From Puia dinghuensis (GTDB lineage: Bacteria > Bacteroidota > Bacteroidia > Chitinophagales > Chitinophagaceae), in assembly GCF_014642875.1 (NCBI RefSeq), contig NZ_BMJC01000005.1:434001-498000 (forward strand): 64,000 nucleotides of DNA. The letters are read 5' to 3'. A model generated the notes under the pieces. The model was not told where the DNA came from. It saw only the letters and a list, made by a program, of their open reading frames with translations, and made no database searches. Below are positions 53,517 through 61,831 of the stretch, one piece after another (the first letter of the stretch is position 1; each line of letters begins with the position of its first letter). The translations under genes and the position numbers were made by a program.

Positions 53517-55085
53517 ATGAAAACCCTACTCCGCCTACTGACACTCCTGTTGTTAACCGCAACTACAGCGCACGCGCAGACAAAAGTCTTTAAAGCCGTC
53601 GCCGAAGACATGGAACAAGAGTCCGAACCCATCATCCAGGACAACAACCTTGTCGGCTACCTCACCTTCACCCAATTGGAAAAAGCCAGCGCCGATTCCT
53701 TCAACTACCGTCTCTCCATCATGGACGAGAACCTCAATGACATCGGCACCGTCAATTTCCGGGATGAAAAACTCAACCTCAAAGGGGTCTCCTTCGACCA
53801 GGACGTCCTCTGCCTGACGTATATAAAAAGTAATTTCGTAGGCAAAGTATACCGGAATGGAAAGGAATTCCGCCGGGACGTCGACAACGCAAGGACAGCC
53901 CTCTTCACCCAATTCCTCAACCTCAGTGGCAAGGTTATCGCAACCAGCACCATAAAAATGGAAATAAAGCCCGAAAGCGACCAGGTGTGGGGCAGCAGCC
54001 GGAAAGTGGTTGGCAACGGGAAACTCAAACACGCAGTAGAGCTTAAGAATATCACCGGCAAAGGATTCGCCTGCTTTTATGGCGACGACAACAAGAACAA
54101 CCTCGTCGTTTTCAACACCGCCGGCCAATTGATATGGCAGAAACCCATAAAAGAGGATGTAACCGCCGTAAATATGCTTACCTCCGGCCCCGAGGTCTCC
54201 CTGCTTATAAAAACGAAAGAAGAAATGAAAGAAGGCGGCTTCGCGATTCTCAGCTACAACGTATTCGACTCCACCGTCTATCCCAAATTTCTCCTGAAAG
54301 ATAAAAAAGGCAACTCCCTCAAACCGCTGGCCTTCGAAAATGACCCCATCACCGGGAAACCCTATGTCGCAGGCATGGTCATCGACCCTCGTCGCGGCAA
54401 CAAATACGTCGCCGGAAAGGATCTCGCCCGAAGCCCCTATTGTGGCTTCTTTACCATCAATCTCGAAGGCCACACAAAAAAAGATATCAAGGCGCAGTTC
54501 TCCTATTGGGATGACGGCGCCCAGAGCATCATGGACAAATACGGCTATTACGCCGAGCCACGCGAATTTGCCTATGTCGAGCGGGCCTTCAAGGATTATG
54601 AAGGCAACACCATTTTCGCCGCATCCGGGGTCGTCCGTAAAACCAAATGGGGCACCATCACCGCTGCTGTTATCACCTCACCCCTGATCCTTCCGCCCAT
54701 TTTCCTGCTCGGTACAGGAACCCATAAATTCGCTGTTCGCGACGTACTGCTGGTCAAACAGGACGCCGCCGGTAAACTAAGCCTGGCAACGACCGTCCCC
54801 ACCAAACGAAGCATTTACTTCCAGGGCGGAGATGCCATCTACTTTTATGACCCGAACAGCTATTTCAAATTGAACAATTCGGCCACCCGCACCCAATTCC
54901 TGGTCATCGATAAGGCAAAGGATATCGACATTTACAATGTCAACCAGAAAAAGGTCGCTCGTACCATCCTCCACAAGGACGGAAATAATCTCGTGGCCGT
55001 CCTGCCGGCAAAGGAAGGCTCCATAGCGGTGAGGGAATACAACACAAAAGATAAATCTATCCGCATGTCCATCGAACCACTGTAA
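53517..55085 (+). CDS. Secreted hypothetical protein, operon partner of M48 protease
   Basis: 522-residue protein with a signal peptide (MKTLLRLLTLLLLTATTAHA). The mature part has many short beta strands with repeated turn-like motifs (SIMDENLNDIGTVNF, FNTAGQLIWQKPI, YFQGGDAIYFYDPN), compatible with a beta-propeller. A hydrophobic stretch near 385-400 (AAVITSPLILPPIFLLG) could be a membrane or lipid-facing loop. I do not recognise a named family. It begins one base after the protease stop, and no other gene is in the operon, so it is a likely substrate, inhibitor or partner of that protease. Confidence 0.8.
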   Translation: MKTLLRLLTLLLLTATTAHAQTKVFKAVAEDMEQESEPIIQDNNLVGYLTFTQLEKASADSFNYRLSIMDENLNDIGTVNFRDEKLNLKGVSFDQDVLCLTYIKSNFVGKVYRNGKEFRRDVDNARTALFTQFLNLSGKVIATSTIKMEIKPESDQVWGSSRKVVGNGKLKHAVELKNITGKGFACFYGDDNKNNLVVFNTAGQLIWQKPIKEDVTAVNMLTSGPEVSLLIKTKEEMKEGGFAILSYNVFDSTVYPKFLLKDKKGNSLKPLAFENDPITGKPYVAGMVIDPRRGNKYVAGKDLARSPYCGFFTINLEGHTKKDIKAQFSYWDDGAQSIMDKYGYYAEPREFAYVERAFKDYEGNTIFAASGVVRKTKWGTITAAVITSPLILPPIFLLGTGTHKFAVRDVLLVKQDAAGKLSLATTVPTKRSIYFQGGDAIYFYDPNSYFKLNNSATRTQFLVIDKAKDIDIYNVNQKKVARTILHKDGNNLVAVLPAKEGSIAVREYNTKDKSIRMSIEPL

Positions 55086-55108
55086 ATAAAATATTGTATC
55101 TTCAGAGC

Positions 55109-56152
55109 ATGAGATTCCTCACGGGCCTCATCCTCTTACTTACGTCACCCTTTCTATACGCCCAGCCGGCCTTCATAAGCCGGCTGGACTCTTTTTTCCA
55201 CCACCAGCCCGCAGACAGCCCCGGCTTCGTCCTGTCCATCGAAAAGAACGGCCGGCCCCTCTATCGCAACGCCACCCACCCCCTCGACTCCACCACTAAC
55301 TTCCGCATGGCCTCGGTGACAAAACAATTCACCGCGATGGGTATCCTCCTGCTGGAAAAAGCCGGCGTCCTCCACATCGACGACCCCATCGGCCATTGGC
55401 TGCCCGAACTCCCTACCCGCGTCGGCAATCAGGTGCACATCCGCCACCTGCTCACCCATTCCTCCGGCATCCTCGACTACGAAGACCTCATCCCCACATC
55501 ACAGACCACCCAGGTGCTGGACGCCGACGTGCTCCGCCTGCTCTCGACCCACGACTCCACCTTATTTCCACCCGGAAGCCGCTTCCGTTATAGCAATTCC
55601 GGCTTCTGCCTCCTGGCCCTCATCATCGAACGAGCCTCGCACAAATCCTATCCCGAATACATCAGGGACAACATCTTTCTTCCCCTGCACATGGACAGCA
55701 GCACCGTCTATGTCCCCGGCGCCCGAATCCCTCGCCGTGCCATGGGCTACCCCAACGATCAAAGCATCACCAGCGCCACAAAAGGTGACGGCGGTGTCTA
55801 CACTTCCCTAAATGATTATGCAAAATGGACCCGCGCCCTTCAACACAATACCCTCATCAATCTCTCCGCGGCTATCAAAAAACTTCGCTTCCCCATCACC
55901 GGCAACCCCGGATCGTACTATGCAGCAGGCTGGTTCCTCACTCCCGGTCCACCCCTCATCCTCTTTCACTCCGGCGGAACATCAGGCTTCACTAATTTCG
56001 TCGTACAGCTACCCGGCGACGGACTCAGCATCGCTTTCTTCTCCAATCTCGCCGACAATAGCGCCCCTTTCCGTATCATCGTCAACATCCTCAAAGACTC
56101 CAACTTCGCCGACCTCACCCCCATCTTCCACCTCCACGATCTCACCCGATAG
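55109..56152 (+). CDS. Serine hydrolase (class C beta-lactamase family), secreted
   Basis: 347-residue exported hydrolase. Signal peptide MRFLTGLILLLTSPFLYA. Motifs: S69-V-T-K72 (MASVTKQFTA), YSN near 166 (RYSNSGF), and HSGGTSGF near 295, standing for the KTG box (HxG type). This pattern is typical of D-aminopeptidase/esterase-like members of the family. The ATG at 55109 was preferred to a TTG five codons earlier. It follows the M48 operon by 23 bases and may be its third gene, then converges on the glycan operon. Substrate unknown. Confidence 0.9.
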   Translation: MRFLTGLILLLTSPFLYAQPAFISRLDSFFHHQPADSPGFVLSIEKNGRPLYRNATHPLDSTTNFRMASVTKQFTAMGILLLEKAGVLHIDDPIGHWLPELPTRVGNQVHIRHLLTHSSGILDYEDLIPTSQTTQVLDADVLRLLSTHDSTLFPPGSRFRYSNSGFCLLALIIERASHKSYPEYIRDNIFLPLHMDSSTVYVPGARIPRRAMGYPNDQSITSATKGDGGVYTSLNDYAKWTRALQHNTLINLSAAIKKLRFPITGNPGSYYAAGWFLTPGPPLILFHSGGTSGFTNFVVQLPGDGLSIAFFSNLADNSAPFRIIVNILKDSNFADLTPIFHLHDLTR

Positions 56153-56176
56153 CCCACCCCCTGAGCCCTCGCGCCG

Positions 56177-58435
56177 CTAATACCCCAGTAAGGCCAACAT
56201 CCCCTGTGCATACCATCGCGCCATATAATCATTGGGATGCAATGGGTTCACCAGGCAATCCTTTGCCTTCTTACGCCGGTAAAGCACATCACTGATGGCA
56301 TGCATATCCAGGCCTATTACACCCTCTCCCTCCAGCCGGCGCAGTTCCCCGGCATATCCAGCCAGGTTACCCATATAGAAGGCCTTCGAGGTATCAGAGT
56401 TAAGTACATAATCCGGGTCGAACCCCATATTCGCCAATAATAGAAACTCCACCCCAGGGTTGCCCTCTCTCACCTTGCGCAGGATAGTCCGCACCGAATC
56501 TCCAAATGCCTGCGGCGTCAACCGCCAGAAATCGTTCATCCCAAAATCCACTACGACGACATCGGGTCGCAACGGACAAACATACGGCCTCGCATGCTGC
56601 GCACCCCAGGCTACCGTAGAGCCGGGGAGACCGGCATTGTATAGCCGGATAGGCGTGCGGGGATACCGCTGCCGCAACCCCTGTACAAACATATTTACAT
56701 AAGTGGGCATATATGGCGCTACCCCGTCATAACCACTGACATCCATCCCGCGGGTAATGCTCATCCCATAGGCGACGACCACCAGCGGCCGGCCCGAACG
56801 CAGCCAGGCCATCGTCCGGGGCAACCGATCACCGGCATACGAAGGCACCGGCCCCACCCATTTGTCATGATGCGTATAGGTAACTACCACCCATTGGGAT
56901 TGCAGGTTATACCAGGCCAGGTCCCGCTGACGGTCAAAAGAGCTGTCCGCTCGGAAACGCATAGCCGAACCTGGCAGCCGGGCTATCGAATCCCCCCTCA
57001 CGCTATAGTCGACACCTTCCCGGTAGATCGTATCCAGCCCATAACTACGCACGGCCAGGATCCGGTCCGGCCGATACAGCAACCGCCCACTGGCCTCCGC
57101 CCCTTCTGCCGCGTACAATAACACCGTTTCATTAAAAACGGTATCCCCCTTCCAGAAAGGCCGCAGATACTGCCGCACATCGCACAACGGCTCATGTTTC
57201 ACCGCCTTCTCTCCAACATCGACAGTCACCTGCACACTGTCCACGGCAGGCAACTGCCCATCTCCGCCAACTCCAACAGTAAGAAATGCTGTTCGCGGCG
57301 GTGCCTCGGTATAATCGCCTCCATCCGCCTTGTACTCCAGCAACAGGCTATCCTTCGCATTATAAAACCTGATAAACGACCAGTACCGGCCCTTTCCCTC
57401 CTGAAGACGCATTGAATAGCTCACCAGGGACAAAGGCCGCGCATCCACCCGCCGGTACACCCTCTCTCGCTTATCCTCGATCATAACCCGCCCATCTTCC
57501 ACCCGCAACGGCAACCAGAGATATTCTGAACGCTCCAGATCGGTCTTGTTCCACCGGTCTGCCATAAAAAGAAAGCCCGCCCCCGCCTGGCCCCCGGCGC
57601 TCCCGCCCACCGGCAACACGAACGTACTCTGCGAATGAAACGTCGTAGCCGAATCCTCCCCCACACAAGGATTACCCTGCTGCCTCCATTCTCCCAACAT
57701 ACTGTCCGCCACCGCCCATCGTGCCGCATTGGGGTCCCAGCCACTACATAAAGAAGTTATGAGGAAATACCGGCCACCCTGCTTGAAAACAGCGGGCGCC
57801 TCGCGTCGCTGACCAATCAATATTCGTTTATAAACAGGCGTCGGCTTCAGGTAATCCGAAGACAGCAGACACACCTGCATCGTATTGTTGTTCTCGGAAG
57901 TATACACCAGGTAAGCCCGCCCATCCTCGTCCTGGAAGACAGTCATATCGCGGGACATTTGCCCGTTGGGCCGGCAACTGCCAAGATACCGGTAGGGCCC
58001 CTGCGGCTTGTCGCTCACCGCCACCCCCGCCCGCGCATAACTGTAATCATCCTTGTCGATATGCATCCAAAGCACAAACTGCCTGGTGCGCGAATTATAG
58101 ATCACCTTGGGCCGTTCGATAACCCGGTCGACAAACAAATCACTTCCAGTGTCCCGCGTTTCCGGCGCCAACGCAACCCCCTCATATTTCCAGTGCTTCA
58201 GGTCATGCGACGAATAACAGGAGACGCCCCCGGCCTTTACCCGGTAATCCTCCCAGGACTGCCCGGGCACCAACCGCGTCGCCCCCTTCTTGATCTCCCC
58301 AAACAAATAGTAAACACCCTTGTAAGCAAGTACCCCCGCCCCGTGGGCATTGATAGTGTGCCCCTCCGTATCTATCAACTGCGCCTCCACTCTAAACCCA
58401 ATCCCCACAAAAAGTAACAAAATAAATATCCTCAT
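56177..58435 (-). CDS. GH43-like/SGNH hydrolase fusion enzyme
   Basis: 752-residue secreted two-domain enzyme. Signal peptide MRIFILLLFVGIGFRVEA (start 58435). The N-terminal five-bladed propeller (about 20-330) begins NAHGAGVLAYKGVYYLFGE, close to the start of GH43 subfamily 24 exo-beta-1,3-galactanases. A beta-sandwich (about 330-540) follows. The C-terminal SGNH esterase domain (about 550-752) has the nucleophile S559 in YGMSITRG, the glycine/asparagine blocks YNAGLPGST and DFGMND, and the NPLHPND block with D736 and H733. Together it may remove galactose and acetyl groups from pectin side chains or arabinogalactan. Last gene of the glycan operon, 10 bases after the alpha-galactosidase-like gene. 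Confidence 0.85.
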   Translation of the reverse strand: MRIFILLLFVGIGFRVEAQLIDTEGHTINAHGAGVLAYKGVYYLFGEIKKGATRLVPGQSWEDYRVKAGGVSCYSSHDLKHWKYEGVALAPETRDTGSDLFVDRVIERPKVIYNSRTRQFVLWMHIDKDDYSYARAGVAVSDKPQGPYRYLGSCRPNGQMSRDMTVFQDEDGRAYLVYTSENNNTMQVCLLSSDYLKPTPVYKRILIGQRREAPAVFKQGGRYFLITSLCSGWDPNAARWAVADSMLGEWRQQGNPCVGEDSATTFHSQSTFVLPVGGSAGGQAGAGFLFMADRWNKTDLERSEYLWLPLRVEDGRVMIEDKRERVYRRVDARPLSLVSYSMRLQEGKGRYWSFIRFYNAKDSLLLEYKADGGDYTEAPPRTAFLTVGVGGDGQLPAVDSVQVTVDVGEKAVKHEPLCDVRQYLRPFWKGDTVFNETVLLYAAEGAEASGRLLYRPDRILAVRSYGLDTIYREGVDYSVRGDSIARLPGSAMRFRADSSFDRQRDLAWYNLQSQWVVVTYTHHDKWVGPVPSYAGDRLPRTMAWLRSGRPLVVVAYGMSITRGMDVSGYDGVAPYMPTYVNMFVQGLRQRYPRTPIRLYNAGLPGSTVAWGAQHARPYVCPLRPDVVVVDFGMNDFWRLTPQAFGDSVRTILRKVREGNPGVEFLLLANMGFDPDYVLNSDTSKAFYMGNLAGYAGELRRLEGEGVIGLDMHAISDVLYRRKKAKDCLVNPLHPNDYMARWYAQGMLALLGY

Positions 58436-58445
58436 GCACGAAAAT

Positions 58446-60218
58446 TTAATATTCCACCGCATACACCCGCGCCTCCAATCGCAACTCATCCTGCTCGGCC
58501 GACACACACTCAACATCTAATGGTAAAGCAGCATCGAACGTACCGGCCGTCAATTCCCCGGCCGCCCACGACAAACCGCTCCAGATCATCTTGTCGTTCT
58601 CTATCGCCAGCGGCAAGGCCGCCCCACCCTGCCGCACCCGGATTCTCAACAGCTCATTCATCTTCTTCCCATCGGGCGGCGCCCCACCCCAACTGCGCCT
58701 CGGCAGCCCATCGGACCCATATTGCTGAAAAAGTATCCGCAAACCCTTCCCCTTCACCGCATTCACCATCGCCCCCACGCGATTCTTCCCACGAGACTCA
58801 AACCGCACATCCACCCGCTCTTGCATCAGCGGAATGCGGACTGTATCATCCGTCCCCAGTGCATATTGCTCACTGGCATAGGCGCCAACACCCACGACAA
58901 CCAGTTGCTCCGTCCCCATCCTCAACCTCCCATTCTTCACAGTCGGCACAAAACCACCATCGGCATAGAGTACCCGCGTAACGCCTGCAGACGGCAACTC
59001 CACTTCCGCCACCTCCTGCGAAGGGTTCACCACCGTATACACCATGCCCTCCAACATCCGGCCACTAAAACCATACGGCTTACTCTCTCCCGGCACCGCG
59101 CCAAATACGCTGATTCCATCTGCCCGCTGCAACGGCTCATATAACCGCTGTACCCGCGCAAACCACCGGGCATCATCGGCATTCAACAACTCCAGGTTAC
59201 CATGATAGACGTTCATCCATCCCCCACGCGCAAGCTCCAATATCAACATGCCTTTCCACGCATGCGTAGCCCGGTAATAACAGGTTCCCGTTGTGCCGAT
59301 CATAAACGCACAGTTGTCGATGCGCCGCACCGGCAGGCCGTTGAAAGCAAACTGCCGCACCATATGATCGGAATAGTTGTCCTGGCTCCGCCAGATATTC
59401 ATCATCGGCACATCCGAAAACCGCGGATCACCGCAATACAAGGTATCGAACACTTCCAGCCACCGTTCATCCACCGTCTTGCGAAAAGGCAGGAACGTAT
59501 TTTCCATCTCCCCGCCAAACCCGTTATAACCGGTGATCAGCACATCCGGGTTTCGCACCCGGAACCGCCGCAACATCCCCATGAATGCAGTCTTATTCTT
59601 TTCTTTTATCTCCTCCAACGTAAACTTGCTCTTGCTCGCCGGCGTTACCGCCTCGAAATAGGCAAAGTCGAACTTGAACAGCCGCACCCCCCGATCATAC
59701 CAAAGCTGCAACGTATCGGCAAGATGCGCCAGATACCCACCTTCGAAGAGACAAAGGATATTGGGGTCGGTGGCTATCGAATCCTTCCACTCGGCCACCG
59801 GCTCCAGGAATCGCCCATCATGTGTAGCAATAAGATTAGTCGAGAACCACATACCCGGCCGGATACCATGCTCCCGGCAGTCGGCCAGCCATTTGTCCGG
59901 ACCGTTAGGCCAGTGCTCCCTGTGCCAGGTGCGATAACCACCCATCTTGTCGAACCAGAAGGCGTCCATCACATAATAATCCAACCTGACACCTCCATCG
60001 CGTAACCGCAGCATCTCACCCAATTCCCGCATGGCCAGCACCTCGGTCTGCACCACTTTGTCGGATAGCTCGTCATACGCAGACCAGTTGTTGTAAACAA
60101 ACACTGGCCGCTTCGGACCGACTATCGGCCCCACCCCCATACCACGCACACCCCGAACCAACGGATGCAAAGCGATGCCCGCCCCAACCGTCTGTTTTAT
60201 AAAATGTCGCCTTTCCAT
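58446..60218 (-). CDS. Alpha-galactosidase-like (GH27/GH36 clan) enzyme, Tat signal
   Basis: 590-residue exported (beta/alpha)8-barrel glycosidase. A twin-arginine signal (ERRHFIKQTVGAGIALHPL) opens the protein, which supports the start at 60218. The barrel shows FVYNNWSAYDE, YYVMDAFWFDKMGG, GIRPGMWFSTNL, and the nucleophile motif LFKFDFAYFEA (D184), followed by DVPMMNIWRSQD with a possible acid/base D280. A C-terminal beta domain follows (about 410-590). It is clearly in the melibiase superfamily, but exact specificity is uncertain. Four bases after the beta-helix gene and 10 before GH43-SGNH: one operon. Confidence 0.83.
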   Translation of the reverse strand: MERRHFIKQTVGAGIALHPLVRGVRGMGVGPIVGPKRPVFVYNNWSAYDELSDKVVQTEVLAMRELGEMLRLRDGGVRLDYYVMDAFWFDKMGGYRTWHREHWPNGPDKWLADCREHGIRPGMWFSTNLIATHDGRFLEPVAEWKDSIATDPNILCLFEGGYLAHLADTLQLWYDRGVRLFKFDFAYFEAVTPASKSKFTLEEIKEKNKTAFMGMLRRFRVRNPDVLITGYNGFGGEMENTFLPFRKTVDERWLEVFDTLYCGDPRFSDVPMMNIWRSQDNYSDHMVRQFAFNGLPVRRIDNCAFMIGTTGTCYYRATHAWKGMLILELARGGWMNVYHGNLELLNADDARWFARVQRLYEPLQRADGISVFGAVPGESKPYGFSGRMLEGMVYTVVNPSQEVAEVELPSAGVTRVLYADGGFVPTVKNGRLRMGTEQLVVVGVGAYASEQYALGTDDTVRIPLMQERVDVRFESRGKNRVGAMVNAVKGKGLRILFQQYGSDGLPRRSWGGAPPDGKKMNELLRIRVRQGGAALPLAIENDKMIWSGLSWAAGELTAGTFDAALPLDVECVSAEQDELRLEARVYAVEY

Positions 60219-60222
60219 CTTC

Positions 60223-61665
60223 TTAAAAATTCGCCCCAACCCGCCGCTCTCCCTTCTTCCACCCCGCACCTACCCCCTTCAACAGCGAACGCCGCGGGTC
60301 TACATACATTGCCTTCCCGCCTTCCGCCGCATCGGCATGACGACTATCCTCCCCATGCAGCACCCACCACGCATTCGCCCGAAACACATCGCCACCCCAA
60401 CGCTGACCCCGGATCAGGCTGTCGCTCCCCACAAAAATGTTGTTATGAAAAACAAATCCCTTGTGCGCGCTCTTCTCGGAAAAACTGACTGCCGCCTCCC
60501 TGGTATTGTAAATCGTATTATTATACACCTGGCAATCGTGGAATTGAACGCTGTCTCCACTGCTGTTCCAGATATAAAGCCCCCCACGGGAATCGGAGAC
60601 GAGGCCGTCATCCTCGCTGATATTATACCGGATGATATTGTCATACCAGGGACTGGCCAGCCAATATTGAAAGATACAATACCCCGCCCCCTGGTTCTCA
60701 TAGGAAAGACAATACTGAATAATGGAATGGGTTACCCCGCCATCCAGGTCGAACCCGCCGCCGTCAGCGCCGCCTACCGAGGTCTTATTCCGATAGGCCA
60801 GGCAGTTTTGAATGGTCACACTGTCGGCTTCATAACACCAAATACCTACCGGGCCGTTCCCGATACGGGGCATATCCCAGCCATTATTAGTAGCCGAACA
60901 CTGGTCGATCAACAGGTTCGTACAATGACCCGCGACGATACCGTTGCCGCTGTGGTTAGTAAGATTTGTCGGGTCACCGGGATTGTCATCCGCCCGGCAA
61001 TCGACGATCGTCAGATCGCGGCACGAAAGTTTACCCGCCGATCCCTCCACGTTGATCCCCGCCGCGCCGTTCTCATGGGCATATACCCGCGTGATCGCTA
61101 CTTCCTTCGAAGCATAGATCAGCAGCCCGGCCTTCTGAAAACCGCTTATATCGACTCCATCGACTTTCACCTGCTCACATTCGATCAGCGCAAGCCCCTC
61201 CTTCACATTCCCGCTCTTCCGGCCCGCACCCACCAGCCGCAGTCCCTGCAGCCGGACCCAGACCGCTTTATAACACACCACCGCCGAAGAATCACCGGCC
61301 ATGATGGTCGCCGCCCCCTGTCCATAAACACCGATCCAGGCGGGATGCGCAGCACTCCCACCCTCGCCTTCCACCCGCAGCACGCCCTCAAACGAGCCTC
61401 CGCCCTGGAAGAACACAGAATCCCCCGGCTGGATCCTCAGCTGGTTCACCCGGACAATCGTCTTCCAGGGATGCATCCGGCTGCCATCCGCAGCGTCATC
61501 CCCGCCATCGTTGACATAATAATTCCGCCCTGCTGCCATAACCAGCTGGCTCATCAATACCAGCGCTGCTAACAACCCCGCCGGCCGATAATAAAAGTGC
61601 TTATACCTGTCAAAAAGACGATTAAAGGTAGGATCATGAAGAGAAGAAAACTCCGAAGAGATCAT
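60223..61665 (-). CDS. Right-handed parallel beta-helix protein (polysaccharide lyase-like)
   Basis: 480-residue secreted protein. Hydrophobic signal segment near 29-46 (PAGLLAALVLMSQLVMAAG) preceded by an unusually long, charged 28-residue leader. The mature part begins RNYYVNDGGDDAADGSRMHPWKTI, typical of pectate lyase/PL9-type or DUF1565 beta-helix proteins. Many helical turns with repeating V-x-I-x-N/D-C patterns follow (VKVDGVDISGFQKAGLLIY, NIIRYNISEDDG). I cannot assign a lyase family with certainty. First gene of a three-gene glycan operon with a palindromic operator candidate upstream, four bases before the alpha-galactosidase-like gene. Confidence 0.83.
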   Translation of the reverse strand: MISSEFSSLHDPTFNRLFDRYKHFYYRPAGLLAALVLMSQLVMAAGRNYYVNDGGDDAADGSRMHPWKTIVRVNQLRIQPGDSVFFQGGGSFEGVLRVEGEGGSAAHPAWIGVYGQGAATIMAGDSSAVVCYKAVWVRLQGLRLVGAGRKSGNVKEGLALIECEQVKVDGVDISGFQKAGLLIYASKEVAITRVYAHENGAAGINVEGSAGKLSCRDLTIVDCRADDNPGDPTNLTNHSGNGIVAGHCTNLLIDQCSATNNGWDMPRIGNGPVGIWCYEADSVTIQNCLAYRNKTSVGGADGGGFDLDGGVTHSIIQYCLSYENQGAGYCIFQYWLASPWYDNIIRYNISEDDGLVSDSRGGLYIWNSSGDSVQFHDCQVYNNTIYNTREAAVSFSEKSAHKGFVFHNNIFVGSDSLIRGQRWGGDVFRANAWWVLHGEDSRHADAAEGGKAMYVDPRRSLLKGVGAGWKKGERRVGANF

Positions 61666-61711
61666 GGCAGCAATTTTTTAATCATTAGCAATCGAGGGAT
61701 AAATGTAACCA

Positions 61712-61734
61712 TTTAATACAATCGTTGTATCAAA
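61712..61734. promoter_or_regulatory. Palindromic operator candidate upstream of the glycan operon
   Basis: ATACAA-TCG-TTGTAT (61716-61730) is a perfect inverted repeat; with flanking TTT/AAA the arms match at nine of ten positions. It lies between TTTTG (61735-61731) and TACATTTA (61707-61700) on the minus strand, which look like -33 and -7 boxes (spacer 23, slightly long). Bound repressor would block transcription of the operon; it could also act on the divergent DUF2723 gene. Confidence 0.55.
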
Positions 61735-61831
61735 ACCGTACATTCCCCTGTCCGCGCGCATTCTAAACCCTTGATCCTCCGCCGTCTGGTAACCGGCACC
61801 GTCTTTGGAGGAAAATCGCATAACCATTCAT

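Noticed and set aside
37878-56152. Beta-lactamase resistance genes (37878-39266 and 55109-56152)
   Set aside because: Both belong to the wide serine-hydrolase family and lack the full class C set of motifs, so a resistance function is not supported.
60175-61572. Long forward open frame of 465 codons opposite the beta-helix gene
   Set aside because: Its translation has no signal, domain or sensible composition; it mirrors the codon bias of the real minus-strand gene. The same applies to long antisense frames at 2343-3269, 3270-4046, 9895-10665, 40740-41705 and 44510-45418.
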